Shown: piece after piece, positions 35,601 through 45,180 of the stretch | How the letters are laid out: the number at the start of each line of letters is the position of its first letter | How positions within the stretch are numbered: position 1 is the stretch's first letter | Source of the DNA: Strongylocentrotus purpuratus | Taxonomy: Eukaryota > Echinodermata > Echinoidea > Camarodonta > Strongylocentrotidae | Reading direction: 5' to 3' | Assembly (NCBI RefSeq): GCF_000002235.5 | Contig: NW_022145594.1 | Span: 18,764,412-18,828,411 of the forward strand | DNA: 64,000 nt | Made by a program: the position numbers and the translations under genes | Notes under the pieces: model-generated | The model's input: only the letters and a program-made list of their open reading frames with translations | The model's database searches: none | What the model was told of the DNA's origin: nothing

Positions 35601-37185
35601 CTGTTTATCGTCATTCCCACTACATACTGATCATGCAATTACAGGGATGTGCATTACAGCTAGTTGAGGCACAAGCAAATTGAAACTCCACCATAAATGC
35701 TTTCCTACGTGTATTGTCTCTGTTTGTGGCTGAAGTAAAGAGATGACGGACTCTTAATTCTTAATTTAATGAATGAATGATCCATAATTTGTTTAAGTGT
35801 TACGGTATGTCAACTTACACTCCAAAGTCTTGCTTGTTATTTATTTTGTAGCTTTGTTTTTAGATGATATTTTCATTTAAGCGCAGGAAATTACACATTT
35901 CCTACATTGTGTGAGATTCAACAATTACAATATAGTTGACTATTAAGTTTACTTTATTCAGCGCTCAGAATTATAGGATACTAAATAATACATGTAGTTC
36001 AATGTTACTCTTTCCTGCAGAAGAACTGCAAGGTGCATCAAGTTCACGGACGCTGCAAACATCACATCCAATTCCAGATGAAACTCCGGAGTAAGTTATG
36101 ATCCTTTCTTTCACCTTCAATACTGTCAGCATGGTTAGTAGATGCAGACTGAGATCAGAGCATGTGCAGGTATAAACCTGAAATCAATAATGTCTCAGGA
36201 GGAGGGAGGGGCAAGGGGGCAGTTTGCCCCTCCAACAAATTTGCAACAACAACAACAACAACTTTATTACAGTAATTTATGCAACGTAAATGATAATGAA
36301 ACTGCCGCAAAAACTGCATCATTAAAGTGTGGACATTATTTCCTTTTTTTTTTTCTCGCTGTGTCAATGTGAGTTTGCAATTAAATGCAATTCAATAAAT
36401 GAAGAGAAGGGGAAACTGGGCTCACATATCTTGTAATTAAAGCTCAATATAAATAATTGAATCTGTATAAGGCTCGCTCGCAAATAAATAATAATTGCAT
36501 TTCACTGTTGCTAATGGTGCATGTGATATCATATCAAAATCAAAATCATAACAATTCAAATTAAGAAGACTTGGGGAGGGGGGGATGATGTAACATTTAA
36601 CAATTATAATAATCTTTATATAATGTAGTGTTTAATACCAAAAAACACAATGTTAAGCACTTTACAGATATTACTCCGGTTATTGGAAACATTCACGCAC
36701 AATGTGCACCCTCTCTACTCCCTGGGGAGTATTCCATGTCTGTTGCATTAACCCCTCCTAGCAAATTAGGGTCCGGGAATGATCTTTGTCGTAAATACAC
36801 TTTGGCTACAATTTGTTTCTACAACGCCGCCTCTCCCTGCTGTCGGTATATGTAATTAGATACATACTAAAATGCTTTGTTTATGATTTATTTAAGGAGC
36901 GGCTCAGGTAAACGGGACGAATTTGAAGAAAAGCTGACCACTGTTGCTCGAAGAGTTGCCACGCGTGTTGATATAGATAATCTCATGAAGGCTCTCTGCC
37001 TTCAACCAGGAGATGTCCAACACTATGCCAACGATAACAACAATTCATCATACATGGTTACACTATCAATGCTCCGAGACTGGAGAAAGAAGCAAACCAA
37101 GGCCACAGAGTGTGAAGCCCTGGAGGATGTTCTAGAGGAAGCTGGTCAAACCAATCTCGCCGATGAGCTATTTGGTACTTCATGA
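14611..37185 (+). CDS. ZU5-UPA-death-domain protein with LRR-like region (PIDD/UNC5CL-like), 984 aa
   Basis: The exons are 14611-14661, 15033-15098, 15562-15615, 17062-17127, 17590-17643, 19191-19256, 19720-19773, 21063-21144, 22585-23715, 25502-25900, 28006-28253, 28672-28803, 34667-34859, 36021-36090 and 36897-37185. All have GT/AG borders and matching phases, and the total is 2955 nt. In order the product has a basic 17-aa start, three copies of a 40-aa Ser/Thr/Lys-rich cassette (18-137), an LRR-like region (about 165-541), ZU5 (about 560-672), UPA with HFSW at 705-708, a linker, and a death domain (about 890-984). There is no signal peptide or membrane segment, so a cytosolic adaptor is likely. 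In vertebrates this layout is closest to PIDD1 (LRR-ZU5-ZU5-UPA-DD), a cell-death and DNA-damage scaffold; UNC5CL lacks LRRs. Orthology is not established. The acceptor at 25502 was chosen because the nearby one at 25491 breaks frame. Confidence 0.85.
14661..16689 (+). repeat. Tandem triplication, unit 1 (~2.03 kb)
   Basis: The unit starts at the donor of exon 1 (GTATGTAAATGGAACCAG) and ends at the phrase ATTGTACACGGCAG. It contains the two phase-0 exons 15033-15098 and 15562-15615. Units 2 and 3 follow head to tail and read as nearly identical, with only scattered substitutions and homopolymer-length changes, which implies a recent event. Confidence 0.92.
16690..18817 (+). repeat. Tandem triplication, unit 2, with private ~98-bp insertion
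   Basis: Same content as unit 1, with exons 17062-17127 and 17590-17643. It alone carries an extra (ATA)n-plus-SINE-tail-like segment at about 17679-17776 just downstream of the second exon. Confidence 0.92.
17679..17776 (+). mobile_element. Short SINE-tail-like insertion private to unit 2
   Basis: An (ATA)n run is followed by GCTTATATAGCGCCTAACAC and CTAAGCGCTCTACAATAATG. These phrases resemble the conserved tail of short retroelements. Units 1 and 3 have an uninterrupted sequence at this point, so the insertion postdates or accompanied the amplification. Confidence 0.6.
18818..20842 (+). repeat. Tandem triplication, unit 3
   Basis: Third copy with exons 19191-19256 and 19720-19773 and intact splice sites. 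In its first exon the residues KR of the other copies read NL. Single-copy intron sequence resumes at about 20843. Confidence 0.92.
20843..21062 (+). other. Intron before exon 21063-21144, nothing else seen
   Basis: AT-rich intron ending in TTTCATAG. The next exon encodes a basic 27-aa stretch beginning LTGVLRHTRRLVLQD. Confidence 0.5.
21690..21910 (-). mobile_element. Possible tRNA-derived SINE remnant in intron
   Basis: The segment around 21720-21770 has an A-box-like GTTTAGTGGATATGG and a B-box-like GGGATCAAGTCC, but spacing and orientation are uncertain. An (ATT/ATC)n run follows near 21985-22015. Confidence 0.35.
22016..22584 (+). other. Intron, nothing recognised
   Basis: AT-rich sequence ending in a polypyrimidine tract and TTATTCAG before the large LRR-like exon. 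Confidence 0.5.
22585..23715 (+). CDS. Large LRR-like exon of the ZU5/death-domain gene
   Basis: This single exon encodes 377 residues. Segments such as CPTVKHFSID, LRELKLRFEG, CPNIVSLVLSG and LQELKFLNV have the LxxLxL spacing and conserved Cys-Pro turns of leucine-rich repeats of the ribonuclease-inhibitor type found in NLR and F-box proteins. Repeats are irregular, so the exact number is uncertain. The exon enters in phase 1 from 21063-21144 (Gly codon split) and leaves in phase 1. LRR identity is inference from pattern, not from alignment. Confidence 0.7.
23880..23992. repeat. Second copy of the dispersed repeat at 12892-13010
   Basis: Same orientation as the first copy. It contains GTGGTAAGCTGACAGATGGC. 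Confidence 0.7.
24190..24322. repeat. Short quasi-periodic array (left half), ~21 bp
   Basis: The motif TTAGACnAAaTGG recurs about every 20-22 bp. The same array resumes at 25254-25375, so the two TTAA elements between them split an older array. Confidence 0.65.
24327..24868 (-). mobile_element. TTAA-flanked MITE, copy B
   Basis: Inverted copy of 13924-14445. TTAA abuts both ends (24323-24326 and 24869-24872). Terminal sequences are AGGTACTACATGTATGTCCC on the left and, read inward, AGATACTGTCTCCCTTTTGC on the right. Confidence 0.75.
24873..25253 (-). mobile_element. Second TTAA-flanked MITE, adjoining the first
   Basis: Ends read AGGCAAAGATCAG and, inverted, AGTTAAAGACCAG. TTAA is at 24869-24872 (shared with the neighbouring MITE) and at 25254-25257. 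A related copy in the opposite orientation is at 30664-31048. Confidence 0.7.
25254..25375. repeat. Short quasi-periodic array (right half)
   Basis: Continuation of the TTAGAC array at 24190-24322. Confidence 0.6.
25502..25900 (+). CDS. ZU5-domain exon of the death-domain gene
   Basis: The exon encodes EPTGIYEDFTFYKITI, then a ZU5 fold with GVKGGKLQLDSFGIELEIPP, PGAIDSEAPQDISLRV and a C-terminal half with LPVTYTIPHCAVI. The GG-L-L..-G-x-L-IPPGAI pattern is the hallmark of ZU5 domains in UNC5, ankyrin and PIDD. The exon leaves in phase 1 into the UPA exon. The alternative acceptor at 25491 is stronger-looking but shifts the frame relative to the upstream exon; a small unseen exon in between could reconcile it. 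Confidence 0.85.
26440..26540. repeat. Degenerate partial duplicate of the ZU5 exon end and its intron
   Basis: The phrase CGATACTCCAGTGTG plus the next ~17 bp repeats 25848-25880 of the ZU5 exon with two mismatches by eye. It is followed directly by TATTATAAGAACGTTTTACA, which in the parent copy lies ~180 bp downstream in the intron (about 26052). The duplicate is noncoding. Confidence 0.6.
26541..28005 (+). other. Intron with long C-runs; nothing else assigned
   Basis: C-runs lie at about 26540-26557 and 26801-26825. Around 27080-27245 the sequence is richer in CG-containing words such as TTCGTACGGCGTTCGTA and ends in GTGACCGAGGCT, which resembles MITE termini, but no partner end was found. 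The small open frames are low-complexity. Confidence 0.45.
28006..28253 (+). CDS. UPA-domain exon with HFSW autoproteolysis-like motif
   Basis: The exon opens with DAVVKERIVLSRYG, then VLKLKMNHFSWAKIKL, and ends ILRAHLYDAIKGNCE. The HFSW at 28095-28106 matches the HF-S cleavage motif at the ZU5/UPA junction of PIDD1 (second site), UNC5CL and FIIND proteins, where the serine attacks the preceding peptide bond. The position, just after ZU5 and at the start of UPA, fits that role. The phase runs from 1 to 0. Cleavage itself is inference. Confidence 0.8.
28672..28803 (+). CDS. UPA continuation exon, 44 aa
   Basis: Phase 0 at both ends. It encodes LIKRQEEEQEFVPAHPEQEI and a following beta-rich stretch, consistent with the second half of UPA. 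It is preceded by TTTGGTAACAG and followed by GTAAGT. Confidence 0.8.
29535..29985 (+). mobile_element. tRNA-like SINE plus inverted copy of the 13020-13740 repeat
   Basis: Plus-strand 29633-29695 carries TGGCTAAGCAATGACC (A-box-like) and AGGATCAAAACC (B-box-like), as in tRNA-derived SINEs. The flanking ~220 bp to 29985 is the inverted copy of 13260-13450. A G-run of ~19 precedes it. Confidence 0.6.
30000..30660 (+). other. Intron, nothing recognised
   Basis: No recognisable element. Short open frames lack motifs. Confidence 0.4.
30664..31048 (+). mobile_element. TTAA-flanked MITE, related to 24873-25253
   Basis: Ends AGATGAAGTTGAGTTCTGG and, inverted, AGAGAAGGTTGAGTTCTGGG, with TTAA on both sides (30660-30663, 31049-31052). 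The body matches the 24873-25253 element in opposite orientation over ~200 bp. Confidence 0.7.
31556..31702. mobile_element. Palindromic MITE inside the hAT element
   Basis: The arms begin AGGGACTTTTAGATTTGC and, inverted from the right, AGGGTCTTTTAGATTTGC. A CCTTTTAAGGCAGTGCC-type core repeats near the centre, giving a near-complete hairpin of ~147 bp. Confidence 0.65.
32290..32545. repeat. Inverted-repeat arm (left) inside the hAT element
   Basis: Carries GATCTTTATGATTTCTTAAC and ends TTTTACAAATCTCAGCCATG. The inverted partner is at 33806-34020; identity is high but interrupted by small changes. Confidence 0.75.
32580..33809 (-). mobile_element. 5'-truncated LINE with (AAATC)n tail
   Basis: The minus-strand frame 33809-33291 encodes the RT C-terminal region: LYNTLVLPYISYCNIIWA, LLQKKAIRVC, HSYPTRHSNDY and DTWNALPPEIK. 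These are hallmarks of the 3' part of CR1/L2-like ORF2. The 3' end is marked by a pentanucleotide run, (TTTGA)n on the plus strand at 32583-32612. The 5' end is truncated close to the right inverted-repeat arm. No stops interrupt the 172-aa fragment, so the copy is fairly young. Confidence 0.8.
33806..34020. repeat. Inverted-repeat arm (right) inside the hAT element
   Basis: Begins GCATGGCTGAGATTTGTAAA and pairs with 32290-32545. The LINE fragment fills the space between the two arms. Confidence 0.75.
34667..34859 (+). CDS. Exon of the death-domain gene downstream of UPA
   Basis: Phase 0 in and phase 1 out. Encodes VVPFDKLMSGARICKPFELD and a beta-rich continuation ending FPQDP. It closes the UPA region, followed by a short linker exon (36021-36090, EELQGASSSRTLQTSHPIPD). 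I see no further known domain. Confidence 0.75.
35000..35330. repeat. Tandem duplication, ~190 bp, two copies
   Basis: CATTCCATGTGTCTGTGTA (about 35047) and CACTCCATGTGTCTGTGTA (about 35227) anchor two diverged copies that also share GACTTGTTTGGACC/GGCTTGTTTGGACC and ATCAAGTTGGATCC/ATCAAGTTGGATTC. Confidence 0.75.
36200..36270. repeat. (CAA)n microsatellite next to a G-rich patch
   Basis: An AACAACAACAACAAC run follows GGGGGCAGTTTGCCCC. It could be the tail of an old retroelement. Confidence 0.5.
36897..37185 (+). CDS. Death-domain exon, C-terminus of the host gene
   Basis: Enters in phase 2 (Glu codon split with 36021-36090). It encodes DEFEEKLTTVARRVATRVDI, ALCLQPGDVQHYA, LSMLRDWRKKQTKATECEAL and EDVLEEAGQTNLADELF, then stop. 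This is a six-helix death-domain pattern with the usual RDWRKK helix-5 signature and the LEEAGQTNLADEL last helix. It should mediate homotypic assembly with other death-domain proteins. Confidence 0.9.
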
Positions 37186-39945
37186 GATACAAATTATATG
37201 CTTCTCTACTGAGAACTGCATTGTTCCAATGAGAGTATAATGATTGCACAGCTTAATCAAAGTTCCTGATTGTTGGGGACTTGATGTACATAGTAGCATT
37301 TCTAGGATCAAACATTAAACTTTAAATATCTATCCTTGATTTGCTAGTGTTAGAAGTGCAATTTTGTAAGTACGTTTATATCTACTATGACTTTAGATTA
37401 CCTTCAGCACATTCTTACAAGCCTATGCACTATCCTGTTGACTATTTGTTTTCACTATTACTCATTCCCATAAGCATAGCACAGGGACTACACGGTTCCA
37501 GTAGACAATGAGTTAAATGATGTTTATGAAGGAAAATATTTACTATTCCTGTTGCTATTCAAACGATATTTTGTTTTGCAATACTTTTTATGTAATGTAC
37601 ACTACTTTATGAATGAAAATATTCCCAACATAAGGTTTCGTTGGTATTTGTATAATATAGTTGTTCTTCTGAAATATGAATGTAAAATACATGTATAGAC
37701 CATTGCTGCAATTTGAAGTGAAGTCACCATTTAACGCATTGGCTTCAAAGAATCATGTATGATTCTGTACATCGGGTCTAAGATGATATATACTTGTTAG
37801 TATTTAAAACATCATCACAAAGACTCTGGAGAATCAGCTCCAGACCAATTTCAACACCCTTTCTATAGCCCATATAAACCATGTTCAGATCATGTAATTC
37901 ACTGTATATCACTGTAATGTTCATTTCAATAGTTGATGATGGACTAGTTAGACTAATAATATTGCCTTATCTTGATTTAGGCATGCCTTGCAAACTGTTT
38001 TTTATTGTATAACACAATAATATTAACCCCTCAAAAATTCTTATATCAGTTTTTCTATGGATTTATTGTCAAATGCAATTGTGTACATTTTTATACTCCA
38101 GATTTATATGCGTTATAGTTCAACAATGTTGTTATCATGGTTTGTAAAATAACAACAAAATTAAATGAAATGAAATATACATGCTCGCTTATCTTATATT
38201 GTTATAATCATTGCTATGATCTAATCACAAAGATTCGAAAGGAATACAAGGTTTACATTACAATGAATTGTGATGAAAGTAGACACTGTAAACTATGTTT
38301 AAAATTTTCAGCAAAATACAGTAATGCATATAAAAGATGTGAAATTCATGGCGTTATCAGAATGAATGGGACTAAATGTGTGTTATATTTTCGATGTAAA
38401 TCCTCCTGATATTCTCACCATTGGTGGAGTAAGAAAAAGTACTATTGCAACAAGAACTCACCAAGGATTCTATGATTCTGTACCTTAGGGAAAAGAGCTA
38501 GACTGACCATTATAAGTGCCTCCATTTTGGATTTCGTTTGATAAAACAGAATCCCAAACATGTCAATAATTGTTAATCGTCAGTATATCACTACAAAATA
38601 TCGTACCTATCTTTGTCAAATATTAAATGTGATTTGAAAACACTCTGCAGTAAGGAAACGATCTACATAAAAACTATATCATTATCATTAATAGTTTGAC
38701 GTATTGCCTATAGAAATGTGCACATATTTGATTGCCCTCTTCTGTATATAATATGCTTACTATCATACATGATAATAAGGTTCTGAAATTGCTACAGGCT
38801 AAATAATCAAAATGTAATGTATGCAGATATAATGTTGAGTTTTCAGATATGAACGAATGCGAGAACATGCTTTTTTTTATTTTGATATATTCCGTGAAGA
38901 CATTTTTTTTAATATTATTTACATGTAAATTTCAAAGAGAAATATCCTTAAGTATTTTCCATTTTGTAGATTGTGATCTGTGTATTTCAAACGCGTAAAT
39001 TACAATGTCGTATTATCTATTTATCATGTCAAACAGTGAAATATAAACATTTAAATCTCTTTTCGGTGTTCGTTATGAAACACAGAATGCTCTAATATGT
39101 GTTATTGATACTTGTGAGAATTCCTTCACAGATTATTGTGCCGAAAGTCTTTCATTTTGTAAATAACTACCTTGCATTTTCATTTCCTTTGATATTCCAG
39201 TCTTTCAAGGGTGTGTGTGCTGAAATTATTTCATCCTCTTCATAGTGCACTATTCTGCACCTCATGTATACACGTAGGCAATATATAAAATGTGTGATGC
39301 ATATACATATATGAATTTCAGTTATTCAACAGGTAAAGGCTTGTTCGGGTAAAGCGCGGTAAACCGCCGGGGAGAAAAGCAACCGCGGTTTATTTGACGT
39401 GTAAACGAACAGCAACTTTGCGCAACGAAGGACTTGCGCGTATTTTTGTAGCTCTGTTGCAAAATACAGAAATGGGAAGCGTATTAAAAATAAATTAAAA
39501 ATGCGGTTTTGCTGCGTTATATCTGACCGAGCCTTAAAGTGATACAAAGAAAATGTTCATGACATTGTATATTACTAGCAAATAACTGCACACGAGGATG
39601 ATATGTCTTGCCTCTTTAAACCATCCTCATTGAGTCACTTTGCCAAGTGAATTTATTTTCATGTATACACCAAATATACTTCATATCTTGCACAGTGTCT
39701 ATAAGTAGACAAAAAATATAACTTTTTTTGTGGTCTTCTAAATATATGAGATTCATATGCATTGGTATTTTGATACTCTCTGTATATATTTTAAGTATTG
39801 TGAGAACTGTTGTCGGTACTACTGTACATGTATTTTGTTTCTCAATATATGATGTGAATGAATTTGTATTTTTGTATAGACCTGCTCCTGAAATGTATTG
39901 AAGTAGTTTACTGTTATCTACTTTTGAATAAATAAAAAGTGAATA
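37186..39945 (+). other. Probable 3' UTR of the death-domain gene
   Basis: AT-rich noncoding sequence after the stop codon. Overlapping AATAAA signals at 39927-39936 are the first convincing tandem polyadenylation signals before a SINE. The true end could be earlier. A 198-bp MITE sits inside. Confidence 0.45.
39337..39534. mobile_element. Harbinger-like MITE, 198 bp, TAA target duplication
   Basis: Inverted ends AGGCTTGTTCGGG and AGGCTCGGTCAGA are flanked by TAA on both sides (39334-39336, 39535-39537). The interior is GC-rich relative to its surroundings. Confidence 0.65.
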
Positions 39946-39984
39946 CCTGTCAAAGGTAAATGCCTATTGTATATAAGCGTCCTC

Positions 39985-40180
39985 GGTATTAATGATGTGA
40001 GTTAATTGGTGTAGCGGTAATGTCCGTGCTCTCTGTCTTCGTCTACAAACTTACCCTGATAGGAACCAGGCTCGCGAAACTGAGTCACGTCTTTCGGATG
40101 GCGGTCCAACACGTAAATCATCTCTGGTTGGTGAGCGTCTATACAAAAAATACACACACACACACACGCACACAATTTTT
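39985..40180 (+). mobile_element. tRNA-derived SINE with (CA)n tail
   Basis: TTGGTGTAGCGGTAATGTCC is a good Pol III A box context and GGAACCAGGCTCGCG sits where a B box should be. The body has CGAGTCACGTCTTTCGGATG-like sequence, common in invertebrate SINEs. A (CA)n run at 40152-40175 ends it. Confidence 0.6.
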
Positions 40181-40579
40181 TCCTGTAATTGTTTATTTTT
40201 ATTTCATTCAATATGAAAATGTACAATTAATTCCTCAAAATACAATTCCTTTTCATCATAAGAACAATTCAATTAATTACTTCATACATGTAACAATTCA
40301 TAAATTAATAATGTAAAACAAAATCGAATGAAATCAGTTACAATATCAAACAAATTATAACCCCATCCCTTACTACCCAACCCCAAATAAAAACCCACTA
40401 CGATCTGTGACTCACTCAGCCTCACACGTAAACATGCACACTCACACATACCCGACCACACTGCAATGATAAACACTCTCACGGAAGAACGCCCTCACCT
40501 ATGACTCCATACACCTCCACAGCAAATGCAAATGAGGCAATCCGCGCGTGCTACCTTGTCTATACTATTCAATTTGCCT

Positions 40580-40665
40580 ATGACACAGCCCCTCCTCCAC
40601 ACAGACACACACGAGCGCGCGCACACCCACGCGCACACACGGTATTATCGGAGGTTTATATGTAA
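40580..40665. repeat. (CA)n/(CG)-rich microsatellite
   Basis: Imperfect ACACAC and GCGCGC alternation, possibly Z-DNA-forming. Confidence 0.6.
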
Positions 40666-40894
40666 ATACTTCAACCTAAATTCGCAAAAAAGTAGAAATA
40701 TATGCCCGAATGTTCAATGTTGAAGTGCATTCGCGATATCTATCCAGGCCGGATCGATATGCTAATTTACCAAATATATCAATACGTAAGCGGTTTCCCG
40801 GCAAAATTTGTATCATCACATATTAGTCAAAAAAATTCTTTCACATGATTCGTAATGAAAGCTTCCATTTCGTCTTTTGATAAGGGGCGTTTCT

Positions 40895-41260
40895 AAAACT
40901 GATTTATACCTTTCAGTGTCCCATATCCTTTCCAATAAGTGCCACTTTCCTTCTGATTATTGCCCCTTTTCTTTTGTAATATTAAGTGCCCTATTTCCGT
41001 TCTCATAAATGCCTTTCTTCGTCCGGTCTCTTGTGTGAAGGCCTACCTGTTATCATCTGCGAGAAGTGCCCCATTTTCACCTCTCATAATTTTTCTTTTT
41101 ACTTTTTCATGTACTCTTTTACTTTTCTAACAAGTGTCCTATTTCTTTTGGATATGTGCCCCCTTTTTCACCATAAAATGTTTAATTTTAAGCGAGATTA
41201 TCTTTTCATTTCATTTCCCCCAAAATCGCTCGCATCTGAAATTGAAATAGACTATAATTA
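40895..41260 (-). repeat. Quasi-periodic GGGGCACTTATCAnAAGTG repeat, locus 1
   Basis: Minus-strand units of ~25-35 bp of the form AAAAGGGGCACTTATCAGA. The same family occurs at 44620-44780 and 50077-50395 on the plus strand. Confidence 0.6.
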
Positions 41261-41889
41261 TGTTCATATTAAGGATCATTTCAGTCTTTCATGATTAAAT
41301 GTGCTTAAAACCCCATCAGGATTGATTTTTTTTCTCACTTTATATGTAATTTTTTGCTCTGCGACCGCACAAATCTTAAAACTTGGCTCGCTCGCTTCGC
41401 TTCTTGCTAAAAAAAATATTGAGACCATCACACCCAAATGCAAATTATGATTAAATTTCAAATGATTTTATTTCTCATGCGAAACATAATACAATGAATA
41501 ATTATATTACAAAAATATGCAATGAAACGACAAATATAATAGAAAAAGCACGAGATAAGAGGAACTAACTAGAAGCAGAGCTTGTTGAATTGTTAGTTCC
41601 TCAGATGCTGTTTTACAATATAACATGAACAAAGTATACTTAGGAAATCAATAAATAGAAGAAAAAAATATGTAGCTAAGAAATTATAGATTTTGGGGGG
41701 GGGGGAGAAAAAAATAAAAGAGAGGAAAAAATGAAAGAAAGATACCAAAAAAAAGGAAACATGAATGATTGTAAAAGTCTAGAAAAAGGAGGTTAGATCA
41801 GTAAAAAGAGGGAGAAAGAGATGGAGTGAGAGTCAAACAAACCAAGATTCATGTATATGTGTATACAAGTTTAATCTTTAGCTTTTTTT

Positions 41890-44530
41890 TAAATGTGTAT
41901 AGACTGGGACTTTGTTTAAGAGATGGATCTATGTTATTCCGAAATACTGGACCGATGTAGATAGTTGTTTTTGTGCGAAAGCTGTTCTCATTCGAGGTGT
42001 GTGGAAGTGTTTCGACTGTTTAGTGGGGTATGAATGTATCTCGTTATTTTTTTGAAAAATGGAGGAAATTGGGAGAGGTAACTCGTTATTAATTAGTTGG
42101 AACACAAAGATACCGAGGTACAAAGAATACGAATCATTAATTCCAAGAATTTTATCTTGTAAAAATAAGTGGTTAGTGTGGGAACGAAAGTAGACATTAT
42201 GGATTTTTCTCAATGCACGCTTCATCAAAATTAATATTCAATCAATTAAAGTCTTACAAGGATTTCCCCATGCTAAAATTCCATAATTTAGGTAAGGCAA
42301 AATAAGGGTTGTATACAGTGATGATAAAACCGGTAAAGGAAATGTTTCTTGATTATAATTAATATGCACTTTCCATGTCATTTTGCGATCAACATGAATT
42401 CCAAGGAATTTTGTACTTCGAACACATTGTAGTTCGATACCATTTATTTGAATAGGACCAGGAAGATGATCAATAGTGTTGCTACATATCATATTATTTG
42501 TCTTTTTAATATTCAAGATAGTTTATTGGCTTGTATCCAACTTTGAACCAAAACTAATTCCGAGCTAATTTAGGAGAGTTTGTGGGTCATGACATGAGAG
42601 AAAAATATTGGAGTCATCAGCAAATATTATGAAAGATAAAATATTAGATGATCGTTTGAAATCTTTTATATATATATATATAGTATGAAAAGAAGGGGGC
42701 CGAGAAGAGAGCCTTGAGGCACCCCACAGGTAATATTTGTAATTGATGACTGGAAGTTATTTACAGAGGTGTATTGCGTTCTGTCTGAAAGGTAGCTACT
42801 AAACCGCTCAATGGGCCTTCCCTCTGACACCGTAGTGAGACAGTTTATTATTAGAAAAATGTTATGGTCAATAGTATCGAACGCCTTTGAGAAGTCTAGA
42901 AATAAACCGATTGTGTGACAAGAGTTATCAATTGCACAAACAATTTTATTAATGAGTGTTAACATAGCATGACTTGTGGAGTGTTTTTTTTTCTAAATCC
43001 AAATTGAACGTCACTAAGTAAATTGTGTTGTGGATGGAAATTTATAGTTCGTGAATACACAAGTTTTTCTAATATTTTGGAAAAAGAGGCAAGTAAAGAA
43101 ATTGGCCTATAATTTCCCTGTTCACGTGCTTCGCCTTTTTAATACAGGTATTACTTTGTCTCTTTTCATTAAAAAGGGTACGTCAACACATATAAAAGAG
43201 AGGTTAAATATATGGGTTATAGTAGGATGATTTCGGAAATAACATTTTTAAGTAGTATACTTGATATGCTATCATATCCAGTGCTCTTTTTCCTCTTTAA
43301 ATTGTTAACAATATCAATAACCTTTATCTCTAGTACCGGGGAAAAAAATAGAGATTCAAGATTTCGACGATCTAGAAATGAATGAAATAATCGATTTGAG
43401 GTCGGGATGGCATGTACAAGATTAGGTCCTATATTTACAAAGTAATTGGTGAAACTCTCAGCAATAGAAACAGGGTCTTTAAAGCATGTGTTTCCGACCA
43501 AAATCTCTTAAATATTCTGCTTATTACTGTTTCTATTAAGTGCATTGTTAATTAGCTTCCAAGTGTTTTTAATGTCATTTCTACGAAATTCGAATTGTTT
43601 AGAGAAGTAATCTTGTTTTGCATAACGTAAAATGCTAACTAGGGTATTTGTATAGGTCTTATATATTTCTTTTCGTTCGACTCTGTCGGCTTTAACTTAA
43701 ATTTGTAAAATAAGCGATTATTTTCCTATTAATTGAACATAAAAGGGATATTGTTATCCATGGAGATCGTGGAGTCTTTCTATAATTTTAGTTCCTACTT
43801 GTATTTTGAACAGGTAAGTCTCTTTGATAATATCGAGTGAAAATTTCAAGAAAAAGTTCAAATGCTTACATCGCGAGAAGTTAAAACCTCAACCCAGTCA
43901 AGTAAACTTACGCTTTGTTTAAATGTATCAATATTTTCACCAGTTAACTTACGGCAACCTGGATCAGGATCATTCTGTGTTTTAGGTAATTCAAAGATAG
44001 GTAAGTGAGTATAACTGGGGAAATGGTTACTTATATCTGAGATTATAATACCAGAAATAGCTTAAACATACATATTTGTAAATACATTATCGTTAAGCGA
44101 GGCTGTTGTCTTAGTTATTCGAGTAGGCTTATTTATGAGAGGCATACAGGATTGCGAGGACAAAGTGTCCAGAAATTCATTGCAGAATAAATTCTGATTT
44201 TTATCAAGAAGATTTATATTAAAATCTCTAGCAATAAAGGAAGACCTGTCTCCTAACTAATTTGATGATATTATTGTTTGTAAAGAAGTAATGAAATCGT
44301 CGTGAGATGAATTTGGTGGTCGATATACAACTGCTATCACAATATTTCTCCTGTTTGGAACAATAATTGCTACGCATAAAGTTTCAACTGCATCTGCCAT
44401 GTAACTTAATTCGGATATTACTTTGTAGTTCAATGAAGTAGAAACGTACAATGCCACTCGGCCACCGCGTCTATTTATTCTATTATTAACGGCCATATTA
44501 TACCCATCAATTGAAAAACACGAGGTTTAT
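41890..44530 (-). mobile_element. Decayed LINE (CR1/L2/Jockey group), nearly full pol
   Basis: Minus-strand order: endonuclease at 44496-44257 (GGRVALYVS, VVYRPPNSSHDDF), RT fingers at 43501-43217 (KKSTGYDSISS), RT core at 42965-42666 (FLDFSKAFDTIDHN, CGVPQGSLLGPLLF), the FADD box near 42650, thumb at 42516-42238 (RSTKFLGIHVDRKMTW, LPYLNYGILAWG), and the C-terminus at 42228-41929. Several frame changes and stops separate these blocks, so it is dead. No ORF1 was recognised. Confidence 0.85.
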
Positions 44531-44619
44531 TACGTAACCATGTTTTGGCATGCAGGGTGAAGAACACAAGCCGACGAGTCTCGACGTAAGTTTAAGTGCA
44601 TGTTATGGAGAAAGGAAAT

Positions 44620-44780
44620 TAAGAAGGCACTTATCAAAAGGGAAAAGGACAGTTATTAGAAAAGAAAAGGTGCTCATGTCAAAGTAAAAAAGACAATTAT
44701 CAGAGCCTTCAGAGGTGAAAAAAGCATTTAATTCTTGCACCTGAAAAGGGGTATTCAACAGAAATGAAAAGAGGCACTTA
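44620..44780 (+). repeat. Quasi-periodic GGCACTTATCA repeat, locus 2 (left of insertion)
   Basis: Same family as 40895-41260. Its continuation appears at 50077-50395, so the 5.3-kb element between them inserted into the array. Confidence 0.6.
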
Positions 44781-45180
44781 TAGTCCGGCAGCCATCTCGA
44801 TATACCTTGTTTTAGGGTCTATAGTTTTTTTTTCTTCGGATTATAGTTCCTTAGACCATCGATTTGAAGAATTCGATTGCTGACACTTTGTCAGCATTGA
44901 GCAATTTGAGATATGTGACGTCATACAAAATGGCCGCCAAAATCCCCTTTTTAACCAAAATTAATGATATAAAAAGTTTTAACAGCATTTTAATACAATA
45001 AATGGCAGTCAAATACCTTGATTTTTTTCTAGAATCATCACTAAATAAAAATTGCGATGCTGTATGATCACAAATGATATGCAAATTTGCATAATTCGGA
45101 ATGGCGCCCTCTATAGACACATTAACTTGCATAGGTCAAAATGATGGCCAAATACCAATTTCTAACATGAGATTATCATA
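44781..45180 (+). repeat. Left long TIR
   Basis: ~390-bp inverted partner of about 49690-50073. Shared blocks include GATTGCTGACAC-TGTCAGC and the GCGCCCTCTATA phrase. Confidence 0.7.

Noticed and set aside
38137-38409. A 90-codon open frame with several cysteines downstream of the death domain
   Set aside because: It lies in the probable 3' UTR, has no recognisable motif, no splice or start context, and AT-driven composition.
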